From NCBI RefSeq assembly GCF_043642205.1, contig NZ_JBHZSG010000004.1:1-64000 (forward strand): DNA of 64,000 nt. Reading direction: 5' to 3'. Each line of letters opens with the position of its first letter. Positions within the stretch are counted from its first letter, which is position 1. Shown piece after piece: positions 14,916 through 22,376 of the stretch. Source of the DNA: Thalassotalea_A litorea. GTDB taxonomy: Bacteria > Pseudomonadota > Gammaproteobacteria > Enterobacterales > Alteromonadaceae. The notes beneath the pieces are model-generated. The model had not been told where the DNA came from, did not search any database, and worked only from the letters and a program-made list of their open reading frames with translations. The position numbers and the translations under genes are program-made.

Positions 14916-14939
14916 GCTAATGGCACATAAGAGACACTC
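14916..14939. repeat. Right copy of the long inverted repeat
   Basis: Read on the minus strand, GAGTGTCTCTTATGTGCC followed by ATTAGC matches the copy at 5692-5709 plus 5867-5878. The two inverted copies enclose 9.2 kb. No target-site duplication flanking them is apparent. Confidence 0.55.
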
Positions 14940-15026
14940 TGCTCCTACCATTTTTCATCAAAATTGTCGAAATTCCCCCTACCGGTTCCTTGTTATTTGT
15001 GCCCAACCAAACAACAAGGAAAACCT

Positions 15027-15377
15027 ATGAAAATGGAACAAAACTATCTAAACATTAAATTTGTCAGCCAATTGCTAAACCAACTCAATGAGGCGTTTCG
15101 CTTGGAAGAAGATGTATTGCGTGATGTAACAGTAAATAAGTGGGGGGTGCACGATGATTATATTTTTTGTGAGCATCTGCAGAAATACTTTACTGAACTT
15201 TTACCGCATGAACGCAAGGCGTTAATGTCGATTGCTCGGACTGTCATTTGTGCTTCGGCTGAAGCCTATTATGAATTGATTGAGGACAATTACCTGGGGT
15301 ATGAGATGCAGGACAATGAAGCGCTCAGCTTAAATGAATTCATCGACAGACTTCAAACCGAAGGCGCGGAGTATTAG
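15027..15377 (+). CDS. Unknown island protein, 116 aa
   Basis: The start MKMEQNYLN at 15027 is preferred because AAGGA lies 6-10 bases before it; an upstream in-frame ATG at 14964 has no ribosome site. The product is acidic and mostly helical, with no signal peptide or membrane segment. It resembles small accessory proteins of integrative elements in its composition, but I recognise no family. It lies directly right of the inverted repeat and is followed by a hairpin-rich AAAAAATACAGCCCC...GGGGCT region shared with the convergent gene. Confidence 0.65.
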   Translation: MKMEQNYLNIKFVSQLLNQLNEAFRLEEDVLRDVTVNKWGVHDDYIFCEHLQKYFTELLPHERKALMSIARTVICASAEAYYELIEDNYLGYEMQDNEALSLNEFIDRLQTEGAEY

Positions 15378-15421
15378 CCCTAGCCTTCATAAAAAATACA
15401 GCCCCTTTTGGGGCTATTTTT

Positions 15422-15724
15422 TTACCAGTCGTCGCTAAACGATGAGCCTATAGAGCTATCGAATGACGAAAAGCTATCATCAATCGAGCTAGAAGAAAGT
15501 GAATCATCAAAACTACTCGTGCAGGTATCGATACCGATAGAGCTTGTTATATCCATGTCATTGCTACATTGTCCATACACCTTGCCTTCCACATCTATCA
15601 TAGAGTCGGGGACCATAGGTGTACCATCACAATTTATGATTGGTGTTGTGCTAGTGTTACTTGAGCCTAAATGTAACGTTGAGGTGGTATCATCAGAGCC
15701 GAATAACCAATTGAATAGTCCCAT
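15422..15724 (-). CDS. Small Ser/Asp-rich protein of unknown function
   Basis: The preferred start is the ATG reading MGLFNWLFGSDD, which has GGAG five bases upstream; an in-frame ATG four codons earlier is possible. The protein has about 100 aa. An amphipathic N-terminus (GLFNWLFG) precedes a middle with four cysteines, and residues 68-100 are almost entirely Ser, Asp and Phe. The opening is typical of small island proteins that often sit in conjugative or mobilisable elements, with unknown function. It is convergent with the preceding gene. Confidence 0.55.
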   Translation of the reverse strand: MGLFNWLFGSDDTTSTLHLGSSNTSTTPIINCDGTPMVPDSMIDVEGKVYGQCSNDMDITSSIGIDTCTSSFDDSLSSSSIDDSFSSFDSSIGSSFSDDW

Positions 15725-15736
15725 ATTTTTCTCCAT

Positions 15737-15931
15737 GCTTAATTATCAACCCATTCCATTTTAAGGATTTTTCTGATAATTTGATGAATTCTTCGTACGC
15801 GAATGCGACCTAAAATTCTTACCTTTCTGTCAAACAAGCCTCCCTGCCCTAACACTCACCTCTGATTCGATACGCATTATCTGCCGAAGGCAAAATAACC
15901 AAATTTTTAAGGATTTAAAAATTCAAAATAA
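15737..15931. other. Left part of the 660-bp gene-free stretch
   Basis: I see no gene or clear site here; it leads into the hairpin-dense block that begins at 15932. Confidence 0.4.
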
Positions 15932-16351
15932 GCGAATGTAATTCGCAACAAATCGCGGAAGCAAACAACCACGATAGTGGCTTGTTTGGTGAAGCCTACC
16001 GAAAGAAGCAAAGCGGCTGAGTGGGCTCGTTAGGATTTCGCCTTAAGCGAAATTTTTCGATTTTCTGTGGGAAAATCGGAAAACCTAACATCACGAAGTG
16101 ATGAATAAATTGAGCCTCTCTCGGCTTCTCAGCCGGGCGATATTTATGGACTAAGGGGCCCACTCAGCAGTTTAATGCTGAGGTAGCGGGTATTTCCTGA
16201 GACGCCCGAAGGAAGGATAGCCAGACCGCGACAAGTCGCGAATAGTCTGGCGTTCAGAGAAATAGCCAAAACGAAGTTTTTACAACGACTGTTGATTTAG
16301 CTTGCAGCATGCAAAGCGTGGCGAAGCCCTACCCTGATGCCAGGCATCAGG
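15932..16351 (+). other. Hairpin-dense non-coding block: candidate ssDNA origin/oriT or structured RNA
   Basis: At least 14 stems are directly visible. They include CAAACAA/TTGTTTG capped by CCAC/GTGG (15962-15988) and an 11-bp closing stem GCTGAGTGGGC (16016-16026)/GCCCACTCAGC (16158-16168). Within that lie GTTAGG/CCTAAC (16029/16084) holding two hairpins, CATCAC-GAA-GTGATG (16089-16103), and ATAAAT/ATTTAT (16105/16142) holding CTCGGCT/AGCCGGG. Further right are ATTTC/GAAAT (16192/16259) around CCAGAC/GTCTGG and CGCGA/TCGCG, then AAAAC-GAA-GTTTT (16268-16280), CAAC/GTTG, GGC-GAA-GCC (16320-16328) and CCTGATGC/GCATCAGG (16333-16351). There is no long ORF. It immediately precedes the relaxation/MobC-like gene. 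Confidence 0.7.
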
Positions 16352-16397
16352 AAAAACGAGTTTGATACATGGTAGCAAAATTATCCTTAGCTGAACC

Positions 16398-17447
16398 TTG
16401 ATAAAGGTTTACAAGCAAGTAGGAGAAGCGATGCAAGAATTATCAATCTATCAAAATCTGGGGACTCGATTTCTCATTCCCCCGGAGTACAACAATCCAG
16501 CTCAAATCGGTCATGCCAGGAGAATTTCGGTTCTCTATGTTATTGGTCGATTTGGCTTTAGTAGTAAAACCGTTATTCAGTATCTTCTAGGAATTCGCCG
16601 TGAGGCCATCAACAAGTTATTTAGAAAGTTAGTGGTAGACGGCTTGATAAATGAGCGAAAAAGTTTCGGTAGTAAAGATGGTGCGGTGTATTACTTAAGT
16701 GCCAAAGGAAAGCGATTCATCAGCTTTGAAACGGAGTTGGAATATCATCAGAAAACCGATACCAGCGCGCACAACTCAAAAACCGAAATTCACGACTTGA
16801 GTGTTCAAATATTTGTAATTGACAGGCTAGTCAAGAGCAATGGCAATGTCGATCGTAATAGTGATCAGTATACAGCATTCGTCACTGAAAAAGAGCTAAG
16901 AGAGGCCGGCTATGGGCGCTTTGGCGAGCTCAGACATCTAAGGGCAGTCGATTCGTTATTATACCATCCTCAATCGGATTCCTGGCACGCCGGTGAGGGC
17001 GAATTTTCGAACAAAAAGAATCTGAAAACCCCGAACAATTATCTTCGACCAGAGATTTTAGAACAGTACCGGCGTCAATTAGTAGCAGAGGATGGTCTCT
17101 ATGCTCGGGTACTATTTTTCAGTCATCGTGAGCGTTTCCTCCGACAAATTGCCGCTATAACAGATGAAATCATCAAAGAGAATGCGCTGGGTTATACCGA
17201 TAAAGATATTGAGGTATTAACGGCGTCATTAAAGTATGTCCATTCATTTTGCCCTACTCTTTACGAGTTATTTTGGAACCCGGATGCTAAGTTAGACAAA
17301 GACAGTCACATCAAAATTGACCAAGACAGATTCGAGCAAGCGGTGGCCTTATACTCGGTTAGCTCATCCAACGAGTATCAACAAGGCTTAACCGATGTAT
17401 TTCGAACACTTGGCATTAAACATCCAAACATACCAACTAACAAATAA
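16398..17447 (+). CDS. Winged-helix protein, replication-relaxation/MobC-like
   Basis: The 349-aa protein carries an N-terminal winged helix-turn-helix (about residues 35-105: ISVLYVIGRFGFSSKTVIQ, then a wing with AVYYLSAKGKRF). Next is a mixed alpha/beta region (ETEIHDLSVQIFVIDRL, then a SLLYHP strand) and a helical C-terminus. This architecture recalls the replication-relaxation (Replic_Relax) and MobC-like proteins of mobilisable elements; the match is by eye and tentative. No HUH relaxase motif is seen. It lies directly downstream of the hairpin-dense block, consistent with a protein that acts on that DNA. An internal Met (MQELSIYQ) with GGAG upstream is an alternative start at 16431. Confidence 0.55.
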   Translation: MIKVYKQVGEAMQELSIYQNLGTRFLIPPEYNNPAQIGHARRISVLYVIGRFGFSSKTVIQYLLGIRREAINKLFRKLVVDGLINERKSFGSKDGAVYYLSAKGKRFISFETELEYHQKTDTSAHNSKTEIHDLSVQIFVIDRLVKSNGNVDRNSDQYTAFVTEKELREAGYGRFGELRHLRAVDSLLYHPQSDSWHAGEGEFSNKKNLKTPNNYLRPEILEQYRRQLVAEDGLYARVLFFSHRERFLRQIAAITDEIIKENALGYTDKDIEVLTASLKYVHSFCPTLYELFWNPDAKLDKDSHIKIDQDRFEQAVALYSVSSSNEYQQGLTDVFRTLGIKHPNIPTNK

Positions 17448-17459
17448 AGGCATAAAAAC

Positions 17460-17480
17460 AGGCACCGCATAGCGGTGCCT
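17460..17480. terminator. Bidirectional hairpin terminator
   Basis: AGGCACCGC-ATA-GCGGTGCCT is a perfect 9-bp stem between two convergent genes. Confidence 0.75.
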
Positions 17481-17499
17481 AATCATAACGGGTTGCCCG

Positions 17500-17745
17500 T
17501 CAATCTTTAACCATATCTGGTCGGTGTTTGGCGACATAGCATCGTAATCCGATACTGGTACCAACCATTGTCAAAGCCAATACCGTCAAGCCAACAATGA
17601 CATGAAGCTGAGTATCTAAATCTTCTTGCAAAAAGATGACTATCATAATCAGCGAAATCGATGTGGCCTGTAGTATCCTCAAGCCAATTTCACATAAGCC
17701 TTGTGAGGATTCATAGATATAAATTAAAGATTCTTTATTTTTCAT
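17500..17745 (-). CDS. Small two-helix membrane protein
   Basis: The protein has 81 aa from MKNKESLIYIYESS, which is preceded by AAGGA at proper spacing. Upstream in-frame ATGs would add 12 residues and lack a better ribosome site. Two hydrophobic helices (ILQATSISLIMIVIFL and VIVGLTVLALTMVGTSIGL) indicate an inner-membrane protein with a short basic C-terminus. It is not recognised. It is convergent with the MobC-like gene and shares its terminator. Confidence 0.6.
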   Translation of the reverse strand: MKNKESLIYIYESSQGLCEIGLRILQATSISLIMIVIFLQEDLDTQLHVIVGLTVLALTMVGTSIGLRCYVAKHRPDMVKD

Positions 17746-17815
17746 AGTGTTTCCTTTTTCATTCATGGAACTGTCTTCCATAACTATGTAGAAACACCCC
17801 AGGCGAAATATGGGG

Positions 17816-17840
17816 AAAGGGAGCCAATCTGGCTCCCTTT
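17816..17840. terminator. Strong hairpin, possible terminator
   Basis: AAAGGGAGCC (17816-17825) pairs with GGCTCCCTTT (17831-17840). A similar AAGGGAGC hairpin lies at 18086-18105; the 245 bp between them hold no gene I can support. Confidence 0.5.
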
Positions 17841-18085
17841 ACAGTCGATATGCTTTCCTTTTCTCACCATTGTCGCAATGACGTTGGCAACATCCGGTAT
17901 GAGCTTCCGATCACCCACGGAACGTTGAGCTGGTCATAGAGGTCAACGTCAACTCAGTCAAAACGCAAAGCTCGGAAACTTCACTTATTTGCTGTAATAA
18001 GTGACAGCGGCACCTTGCCCCAACATAACTTCCGACTGCCCTAATAACTAGTTCCAATGTGGGGAAATTATTGCAGGAAAAAGAA

Positions 18086-18105
18086 AAGGGAGCTTTCGCT
18101 CCCTT
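18086..18105 (-). terminator. Terminator of the 136-aa unknown gene
   Basis: AAGGGAGC-TTTC-GCTCCCTT, followed on the minus strand by TTTTCTTTTT. Confidence 0.8.
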
Positions 18106-18107
18106 GA

Positions 18108-18518
18108 TTAGACTGAGTTTTCGCACAGCGTTAACAATGATTCATAGTTTTCATTGGAAAAGAACACAGATTTGGGAACCCCAGTAAAATTGAAAAACGC
18201 CATATCATCGACGTTATGCTCGATAAACTGGCAAATTTCACTAAAGAAAAAGCCGAATACCCATGCCCTTTCATCCGGCGAGAAATATTTCCTATTTATG
18301 TGTTCTGGAAGTTCAGAGCGCAAACCATCACTGATAGAGAAACCATTTGTTGCTCCAGCATGGTTACGGTATTCATATATTGCTTGTTTATTTTCTTCGT
18401 CGAGATACCAGCAAATTCGCAAATCATCCGGTTTGTCGCCATTGCCCCAGGGGCAACGAGAGCGACGTACCATTTTATGAATCCAGTTGAATTGTGTGCT
18501 TTCTGTCTTTTGGGTCAT
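18108..18518 (-). CDS. Unknown island protein, 136 aa
   Basis: The soluble 136-aa protein has no signal peptide. It is rich in aromatic residues (RRSRCPWGNGD, AWVFGFFFSEICQFIEHN), with charged helices near both ends. I recognise no family. The start ATG follows a GAGGATAT sequence that supplies a ribosome site, and the gene ends at a strong terminator. It is one of several small orphan genes typical of island cargo. Confidence 0.65.
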   Translation of the reverse strand: MTQKTESTQFNWIHKMVRRSRCPWGNGDKPDDLRICWYLDEENKQAIYEYRNHAGATNGFSISDGLRSELPEHINRKYFSPDERAWVFGFFFSEICQFIEHNVDDMAFFNFTGVPKSVFFSNENYESLLTLCENSV

Positions 18519-18945
18519 TGATATATCCTCAGTTTTGTTAACCTCGAATTTATCTAGGCCCCTCTCAGGAGAATTATTTCAATCGTTGGGTAAAATACCG
18601 TTATTTTCCGTTTGGAAATTTTTTGCTTATGAGCATGCCAAGTGAAAATTGGTGTCTGAAAAAGTTTTGGAAAATCAAAAATGTCAGTTTTCGTATAAAA
18701 ACCAAGCAAACGAACAAAAAATCGATTTTTTTTTAAAAAAAGTGAAATTCGCCTGTTTCAAACATAGAACCAATATTTTTCAAGTCTTTAAGAATTTTCT
18801 TTCGATGAGCCGGGACTTGCTAAAACCCGGATAAAAACCTCTCGCCACCAACAAATAAACAACAAAATCAGGAATTTAAAGAAAGTGGGTGTTCAGATAA
18901 ACAATGGGTAAATTCTAACGTTAATTTTTTTACGAGAGGGTTCCA
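18519..18945. other. AT-rich gene-free stretch before the integrase module
   Basis: Very AT-rich, with imperfect palindromes such as AAAATACCGTTATTTT near 18590. A 61-aa reading frame at 18649-18834 is low complexity and unsupported. The region probably contains the promoter of the recombination module. Confidence 0.4.
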
Positions 18946-19197
18946 ATGTCTTCTGCTTTCAGCTTAGATAAAGGTGAATTCAATATTCTGAGAGCGTTTA
19001 AGTTGAATATAACGTCAAATTTAATAGTCGAAAAACAGGTTAGCCAAATGACAGCACCTGGAGATTTTGGAGAAGTAAAAATTAATATGCCGCGTTCTAA
19101 TTATGTAATAACTCCCCAGTCTAAAAATGTGAGTAGTAAGATTCGTAGATCTCGAGTTAGTATTTTTTCTCGTATGCAATTATTCACGATCCAGTAA
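18946..19197 (+). CDS. Small unknown protein upstream of the excisionase
   Basis: The frame encodes 83 aa and begins at an ATG preceded by GAGAGGG. The C-terminal third is basic (SSKIRRSRVSIFSRMQ), compatible with DNA binding, but no helix-turn-helix is evident and no family is recognised. It ends 10 bases before the excisionase start and so would be the first gene of a three-gene recombination module. Whether it is translated is uncertain. Confidence 0.45.
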   Translation: MSSAFSLDKGEFNILRAFKLNITSNLIVEKQVSQMTAPGDFGEVKINMPRSNYVITPQSKNVSSKIRRSRVSIFSRMQLFTIQ

Positions 19198-19207
19198 GGA
19201 AGTAAAT

Positions 19208-19405
19208 GTGACCTTACCTGTAGTACCAATATCTAAGTATTGTGAGATTAGTGGCGAGAGTCGTGTGGCCGTTGAAAGACGAATCGAACGAGGCGTTTGG
19301 GTGGTCGGAATACACGTGTTGAAGATAAATAACGTCAAAGAACGCTGGGTAGATTTAGAGGAGATTGCGATATGGGCGCGAAACGCAAAATGCCGAGGGG
19401 TGTAA
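19208..19405 (+). CDS. xis: Excisionase (Xis-like recombination directionality factor)
   Basis: The 65-aa protein matches the excisionase family: a winged HTH with ESRVAVERRIERGVWVVG and the signature IHVLKINNVKERWVDLEEIAIWA. It starts with GTG, with AAGGA at good spacing. It overlaps the integrase gene by 34 bp, the typical xis-int arrangement of tRNA/tmRNA-targeting elements. It should bend the attachment DNA and bias the integrase towards excision. Confidence 0.85.
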   Translation: MTLPVVPISKYCEISGESRVAVERRIERGVWVVGIHVLKINNVKERWVDLEEIAIWARNAKCRGV

Positions 19406-20562
19406 GTATCCGAAAGCACAAAACGTGTGAAACAATTCAAATTAACTTTTATTACAAAGGTGTTCGTTGTCGCGAGTCGCTCGGCTTATCCCCTACCAGG
19501 GGGAACATAGCACATGCAAACAAAAAGCTAAGTAATATTGAAAGCGAAATCGAACTAGGGACATTTCGGTATGCGGACTATTTTCCAAATAGTCCGAAGC
19601 TAAAAGTATTTGGACTGCAGACGTCAGGAGCAACTGTAGAGCATTACATGGATGAATATATCAATAATGCTAAGAAGCGTGGCTTGTCTCATACCACCAT
19701 TAATGGTTATCAAAAAGCTAAGTCTGCCTTATCAAAATTGTTGGAAATTACTGTATCAGAATTATCAGCCAACGATGTGCTTACTTACGTCAAAACAGCA
19801 AAGGTGTCTCAGAAAACAATAAGAAACCGCGTATCGGTGCTGCGTTCGTCGCTTGATCAAGCTGTGATTGAAGGATTAATCAAAATAAACCCAGTAAGCG
19901 CAATAAAGATATCTTTGTATACCGAAAAACAAAAAAAGACCAATACACGTGGGGCGCATAAAGATGTTGATATTTTTTACCCCGCAGAGATTGCCAATAT
20001 ATTAGATCACGCAAAACCTGTAACACGAAACATTATTCAACTGGTATTCAACACAGGATTACGTTCGGGTGAATGGGCTGCTTTGAAATGGCATGATGTC
20101 GATTTGAGCGCAAAAGAATTACTCGTTTTTGATGCATATACTGAAGGCATGTTTACAAGCCCAAAAAGTGCTGCTGGCTGTAGAACTATTCCGTTAAACG
20201 ACACTGCAATAAATGCATTAAAAGCTCAAAAAGAGCATACCTTTTCAAGTAGTGAATATGTATTTTTAAATTCTCGAGGCCGCCCTTGGAACACTGAAAC
20301 TTTCAGAAAAGGTCACTGGAAATCAATATTGGAGAGCGCTGAAGTCAGATACCGAAGGCCCTATCAGATGAGGCATACGTTCGCGACGATGCATATAAGT
20401 CAAAACGAAAACCTTTGGCAAATAGCCAAATGGATGGGACACACATCTCCAGAAATGCTTTTCCGGCATTATGGAAATTTCGTGAGGGAATTCCAAAATT
20501 CAGACGGGAATTCAGCTCCCCATAAGGGAGTTGAACAGAATAAAAAACATATCCCCCACTAG
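19372..20562 (+). CDS. int: Island tyrosine integrase (DUF3596 arm-binding type)
   Basis: This is a 396-aa tyrosine recombinase. An N-terminal arm-binding domain (IQINFYYKGVRCRESLGL, residues about 20-60) is followed by a SAM-like core-binding domain (about 85-175) and the catalytic domain. Catalytic motifs are Arg in NTGLRSGEWAAL (about 227), RPYQMRHTFATM with Gln in place of the first His (usual in this subfamily), KWMGHTSP, and the nucleophile Tyr in FRHYGNF (about 369). The start at 19372 overlaps xis; a later Met at 19390 is possible. The gene ends 80 bp before the right attachment repeat, which defines it as the island's own integrase. Confidence 0.93.
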   Translation: MGAKRKMPRGVSIRKHKTCETIQINFYYKGVRCRESLGLSPTRGNIAHANKKLSNIESEIELGTFRYADYFPNSPKLKVFGLQTSGATVEHYMDEYINNAKKRGLSHTTINGYQKAKSALSKLLEITVSELSANDVLTYVKTAKVSQKTIRNRVSVLRSSLDQAVIEGLIKINPVSAIKISLYTEKQKKTNTRGAHKDVDIFYPAEIANILDHAKPVTRNIIQLVFNTGLRSGEWAALKWHDVDLSAKELLVFDAYTEGMFTSPKSAAGCRTIPLNDTAINALKAQKEHTFSSSEYVFLNSRGRPWNTETFRKGHWKSILESAEVRYRRPYQMRHTFATMHISQNENLWQIAKWMGHTSPEMLFRHYGNFVREFQNSDGNSAPHKGVEQNKKHIPH

Positions 20563-20576
20563 AAACCAACACCAAC

Positions 20577-20596
20577 GGGCACCCAGAGGACACCCA
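20577..20596. repeat. Paired GGGCAC-type boxes, right end of island
   Basis: GGGCACCCA (20577) and GGACACCCA (20588) are 11 bp apart, the same spacing as the pairs near the left end. Candidate arm-type sites for the integrase. Confidence 0.4.
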
Positions 20597-20642
20597 AAAA
20601 AGAAAAACCCATAAAAAACAAAAGCTTGAGCCAGAAAGGAGC

Positions 20643-20661
20643 GGGGTTCAACTCCCCCCCG
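20643..20661 (+). other. Right attachment site (19-bp direct repeat)
   Basis: GGGGTTCAACTCCCCCCCG is identical to 5257-5275. It is followed by ATTCTGG rather than the CCCCACCA acceptor end seen on the left. Confidence 0.7.
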
Positions 20662-20700
20662 ATTCTGGAAATGTCTTTTAGGACGATAGAGATAGCTCAC

Positions 20701-20732
20701 AAAAAAAGCCTGAAGTATTCAGGCTTTTTTTT
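20701..20732. terminator. Bidirectional terminator right of the island
   Basis: GCCTGAA-GTA-TTCAGGC lies between an A-run and a T-run of seven or more bases. It serves the DUF6482 gene on the minus strand and whatever reads from the left. Confidence 0.85.
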
Positions 20733-20756
20733 CTGGATAGGGATGGATGAAATGCA

Positions 20757-21002
20757 TTACCACTTCAATTTGATGCGTAGTTTATCGTTCGAGGATGGCA
20801 GGCCGCACATCTCCTCGTAAGGGGTTGCCTGTTCTAACCAGACTTCGTTTAAAAAGTGCTCATTAAAGTGTTCTTTCACATCGGCCAGACAATTAAATTT
20901 TAACGGTTGCTGTTGCTCATCGGTCACCACGGTGTGTTTACCACCATCACCAACTTTGACTAAATACGAGTTTCCTTCCAACGATTCAATAAACAAGTCC
21001 AT
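20757..21002 (-). CDS. DUF6482 family small protein
   Basis: The 81-aa soluble protein has the DUF6482 pattern: opening LFIESLEGNSYLV, then GGKHTVVTDEQQQPLKF, and the C-terminal YEEMCGLP. The family is common in marine gammaproteobacteria and has no known function. It is the first gene outside the island on the right side and is monocistronic with its own terminator. Confidence 0.8.
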   Translation of the reverse strand: MDLFIESLEGNSYLVKVGDGGKHTVVTDEQQQPLKFNCLADVKEHFNEHFLNEVWLEQATPYEEMCGLPSSNDKLRIKLKW

Positions 21003-21184
21003 AAACTACCTCACTCTGAATCCGTAACACCCACTAAGATGCTGTGTGCTTAGTGGAAACCTTTAAAGTAAACGGATGGGAAAATGGAAAGGATCAATCA
21101 ACTTCAGTTGACATCACACAGCCTAAATTTAACTGTAGCGCAATTCTGGCCTGCTTCTAGTGACTTTTCAGGATAATCGGCAGT

Positions 21185-22282
21185 TTAATTTGTAAACAAA
21201 TAAGACAGCGTGGACGATTGGGTCAGTGATTCGAAGGCGTTTATCTGCCAACGGGCAGAGGCAATAAACTTTTCATTTTCCCGGCCTTTCAGGATAAACC
21301 ACAGGCTATTTAATAATAAACATGCGGGAAGATAAGCCCGAAGCAAATCGACATTAACATTTGCTCCTGAAGATGCTTGGTAACCTTGTACCACAAGCTC
21401 AGGAAACGGATGAACATGGCCATTTTGATGGTTACTAGATTTGTCGCCAGTGCCTTTGTCTTTGTCTTTGTCTTTGTCTTTGTCTTTGTCTTTGTCTTTG
21501 TCTTTGCAACAATCCTGACTAATAAATTGCTCAAGCGTTAACGGATCAATCGCAATAAACATCGCCAGATCATATTCTCTTGGCGCAAGACACAGATATT
21601 CTAAATCAACAAGCCATGGGCGCCCGTCGGCTTCCAGCATGATATTGCCAAAATGTATATCGCCATGGGTCATTACGCTATTTTCGGCATAAGCAGCAAT
21701 GCCTTGTTCCGCCGGGCATATCGTATTGATTAATGACATTAACCGTTGTTCTGAGTCTTCATTTAATGCAAGCAAGCCAAGCTGAGATCGCAGAGCAGAA
21801 CCCAAATCTAACGGTGCAAGCGAACCTGCTTCTAATTTTTTCGCATGCAACGCTGCCATCACATCCATAGCAATAGTGGTTTTCTCATCATGCGATAACG
21901 CGCAATCCTGCAGGCTTGTACCATTGATAAAGCGCTGCACTTGCCATTGACGGTCCTGATAGACAATGGCTGGGCTAATGTCTGCCAACGCATGATTCAT
22001 TGCCAAACCATTTGTCTCTGAATCCATCGTTGGCTTTATCGCAGAGTGGGTCGCCAAATTGGCATTTGCGTATAATTTGATATCCGCATTTTTATACGTA
22101 CTAGACATTGCCGCATCGATATTCTGCAAGCCTAGATGTTTGACAAAAAAAGCATCGGAATTTTGATGACCGATGACTTTGCAACAAGGATTGTTACCAC
22201 TGCCCACAAGCGGGATCACCGAGACATCCAGCCCCTTAAAGCAAGGCAGACGAACCAACTGGCTAATTATCTCGGCATTCAT
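21185..22282 (-). CDS. Phosphotransferase (APH/ThiK-like), likely thiamine kinase, with a Lys-Asp repeat
   Basis: The 365-aa kinase has the aminoglycoside/choline kinase fold. The catalytic loop is VMTHGDIHFGNIML (about 203-216), with Asp and Asn present, and the metal-binding Asp is in PWLVDLEYL (about 223). It lies in a TPP-riboswitch-led thiamine transport cluster, so phosphorylation of thiamine salvaged by the neighbours is the likely job. An insertion of eight Lys-Asp repeats sits near residues 262-277, between the kinase core and its C-terminal helices, encoded by a perfect 6-bp microsatellite. The fold is secure; the substrate is inferred from context. Confidence 0.8.
   Translation of the reverse strand: MNAEIISQLVRLPCFKGLDVSVIPLVGSGNNPCCKVIGHQNSDAFFVKHLGLQNIDAAMSSTYKNADIKLYANANLATHSAIKPTMDSETNGLAMNHALADISPAIVYQDRQWQVQRFINGTSLQDCALSHDEKTTIAMDVMAALHAKKLEAGSLAPLDLGSALRSQLGLLALNEDSEQRLMSLINTICPAEQGIAAYAENSVMTHGDIHFGNIMLEADGRPWLVDLEYLCLAPREYDLAMFIAIDPLTLEQFISQDCCKDKDKDKDKDKDKDKDKGTGDKSSNHQNGHVHPFPELVVQGYQASSGANVNVDLLRAYLPACLLLNSLWFILKGRENEKFIASARWQINAFESLTQSSTLSYLFTN
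21455..21502. repeat. (TTTGTC)8 coding microsatellite
   Basis: Eight perfect copies of a hexanucleotide lie inside the kinase gene and encode (KD)8. Gain or loss of units keeps the frame, so it would vary linker length rather than switch the gene off. Confidence 0.95.
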
Positions 22283-22376
22283 TTACTTAATTTTCCAACC
22301 ATATTGGTTAATTTGATTTTTATCGACGCTAAAACGCGGGTTGCCATTAAATTGCAACCCACAATTTTACCACCAA

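Larger units (their letters stand above)
5257..20661. mobile_element. Integrative genomic island, 15.4 kb
   Basis: The boundaries are the 19-bp direct repeat GGGGTTCAACTCCCCCCCG at 5257-5275 and 20643-20661. An excisionase-integrase pair sits 80 bp inside the right end, the usual layout for tmRNA/tRNA-targeting elements. GGGCAC arm-type repeats occur near both ends. Cargo consists of a metal-efflux operon, a second recombinase, a cassette-like gene and several unknown genes. It has a relaxation/MobC-like gene but no conjugation genes, so it would be at most mobilisable. Confidence 0.8.

Noticed and set aside
5692..14939. Proven composite transposon
   Set aside because: The inverted ends are convincing, but no transposase and no matching target duplication at the outer edges were found, so it is only reported as a possibility.
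15932..16351. Group II intron or RNase P RNA
   Set aside because: I saw no domain V-like hairpin, no GTGYG 5' end, no reverse transcriptase gene, and none of the conserved RNase P core blocks.
18649..18834. 61-aa plus-strand gene
   Set aside because: Low-complexity Lys/Phe/Asn composition typical of AT-rich non-coding DNA, and no ribosome site.
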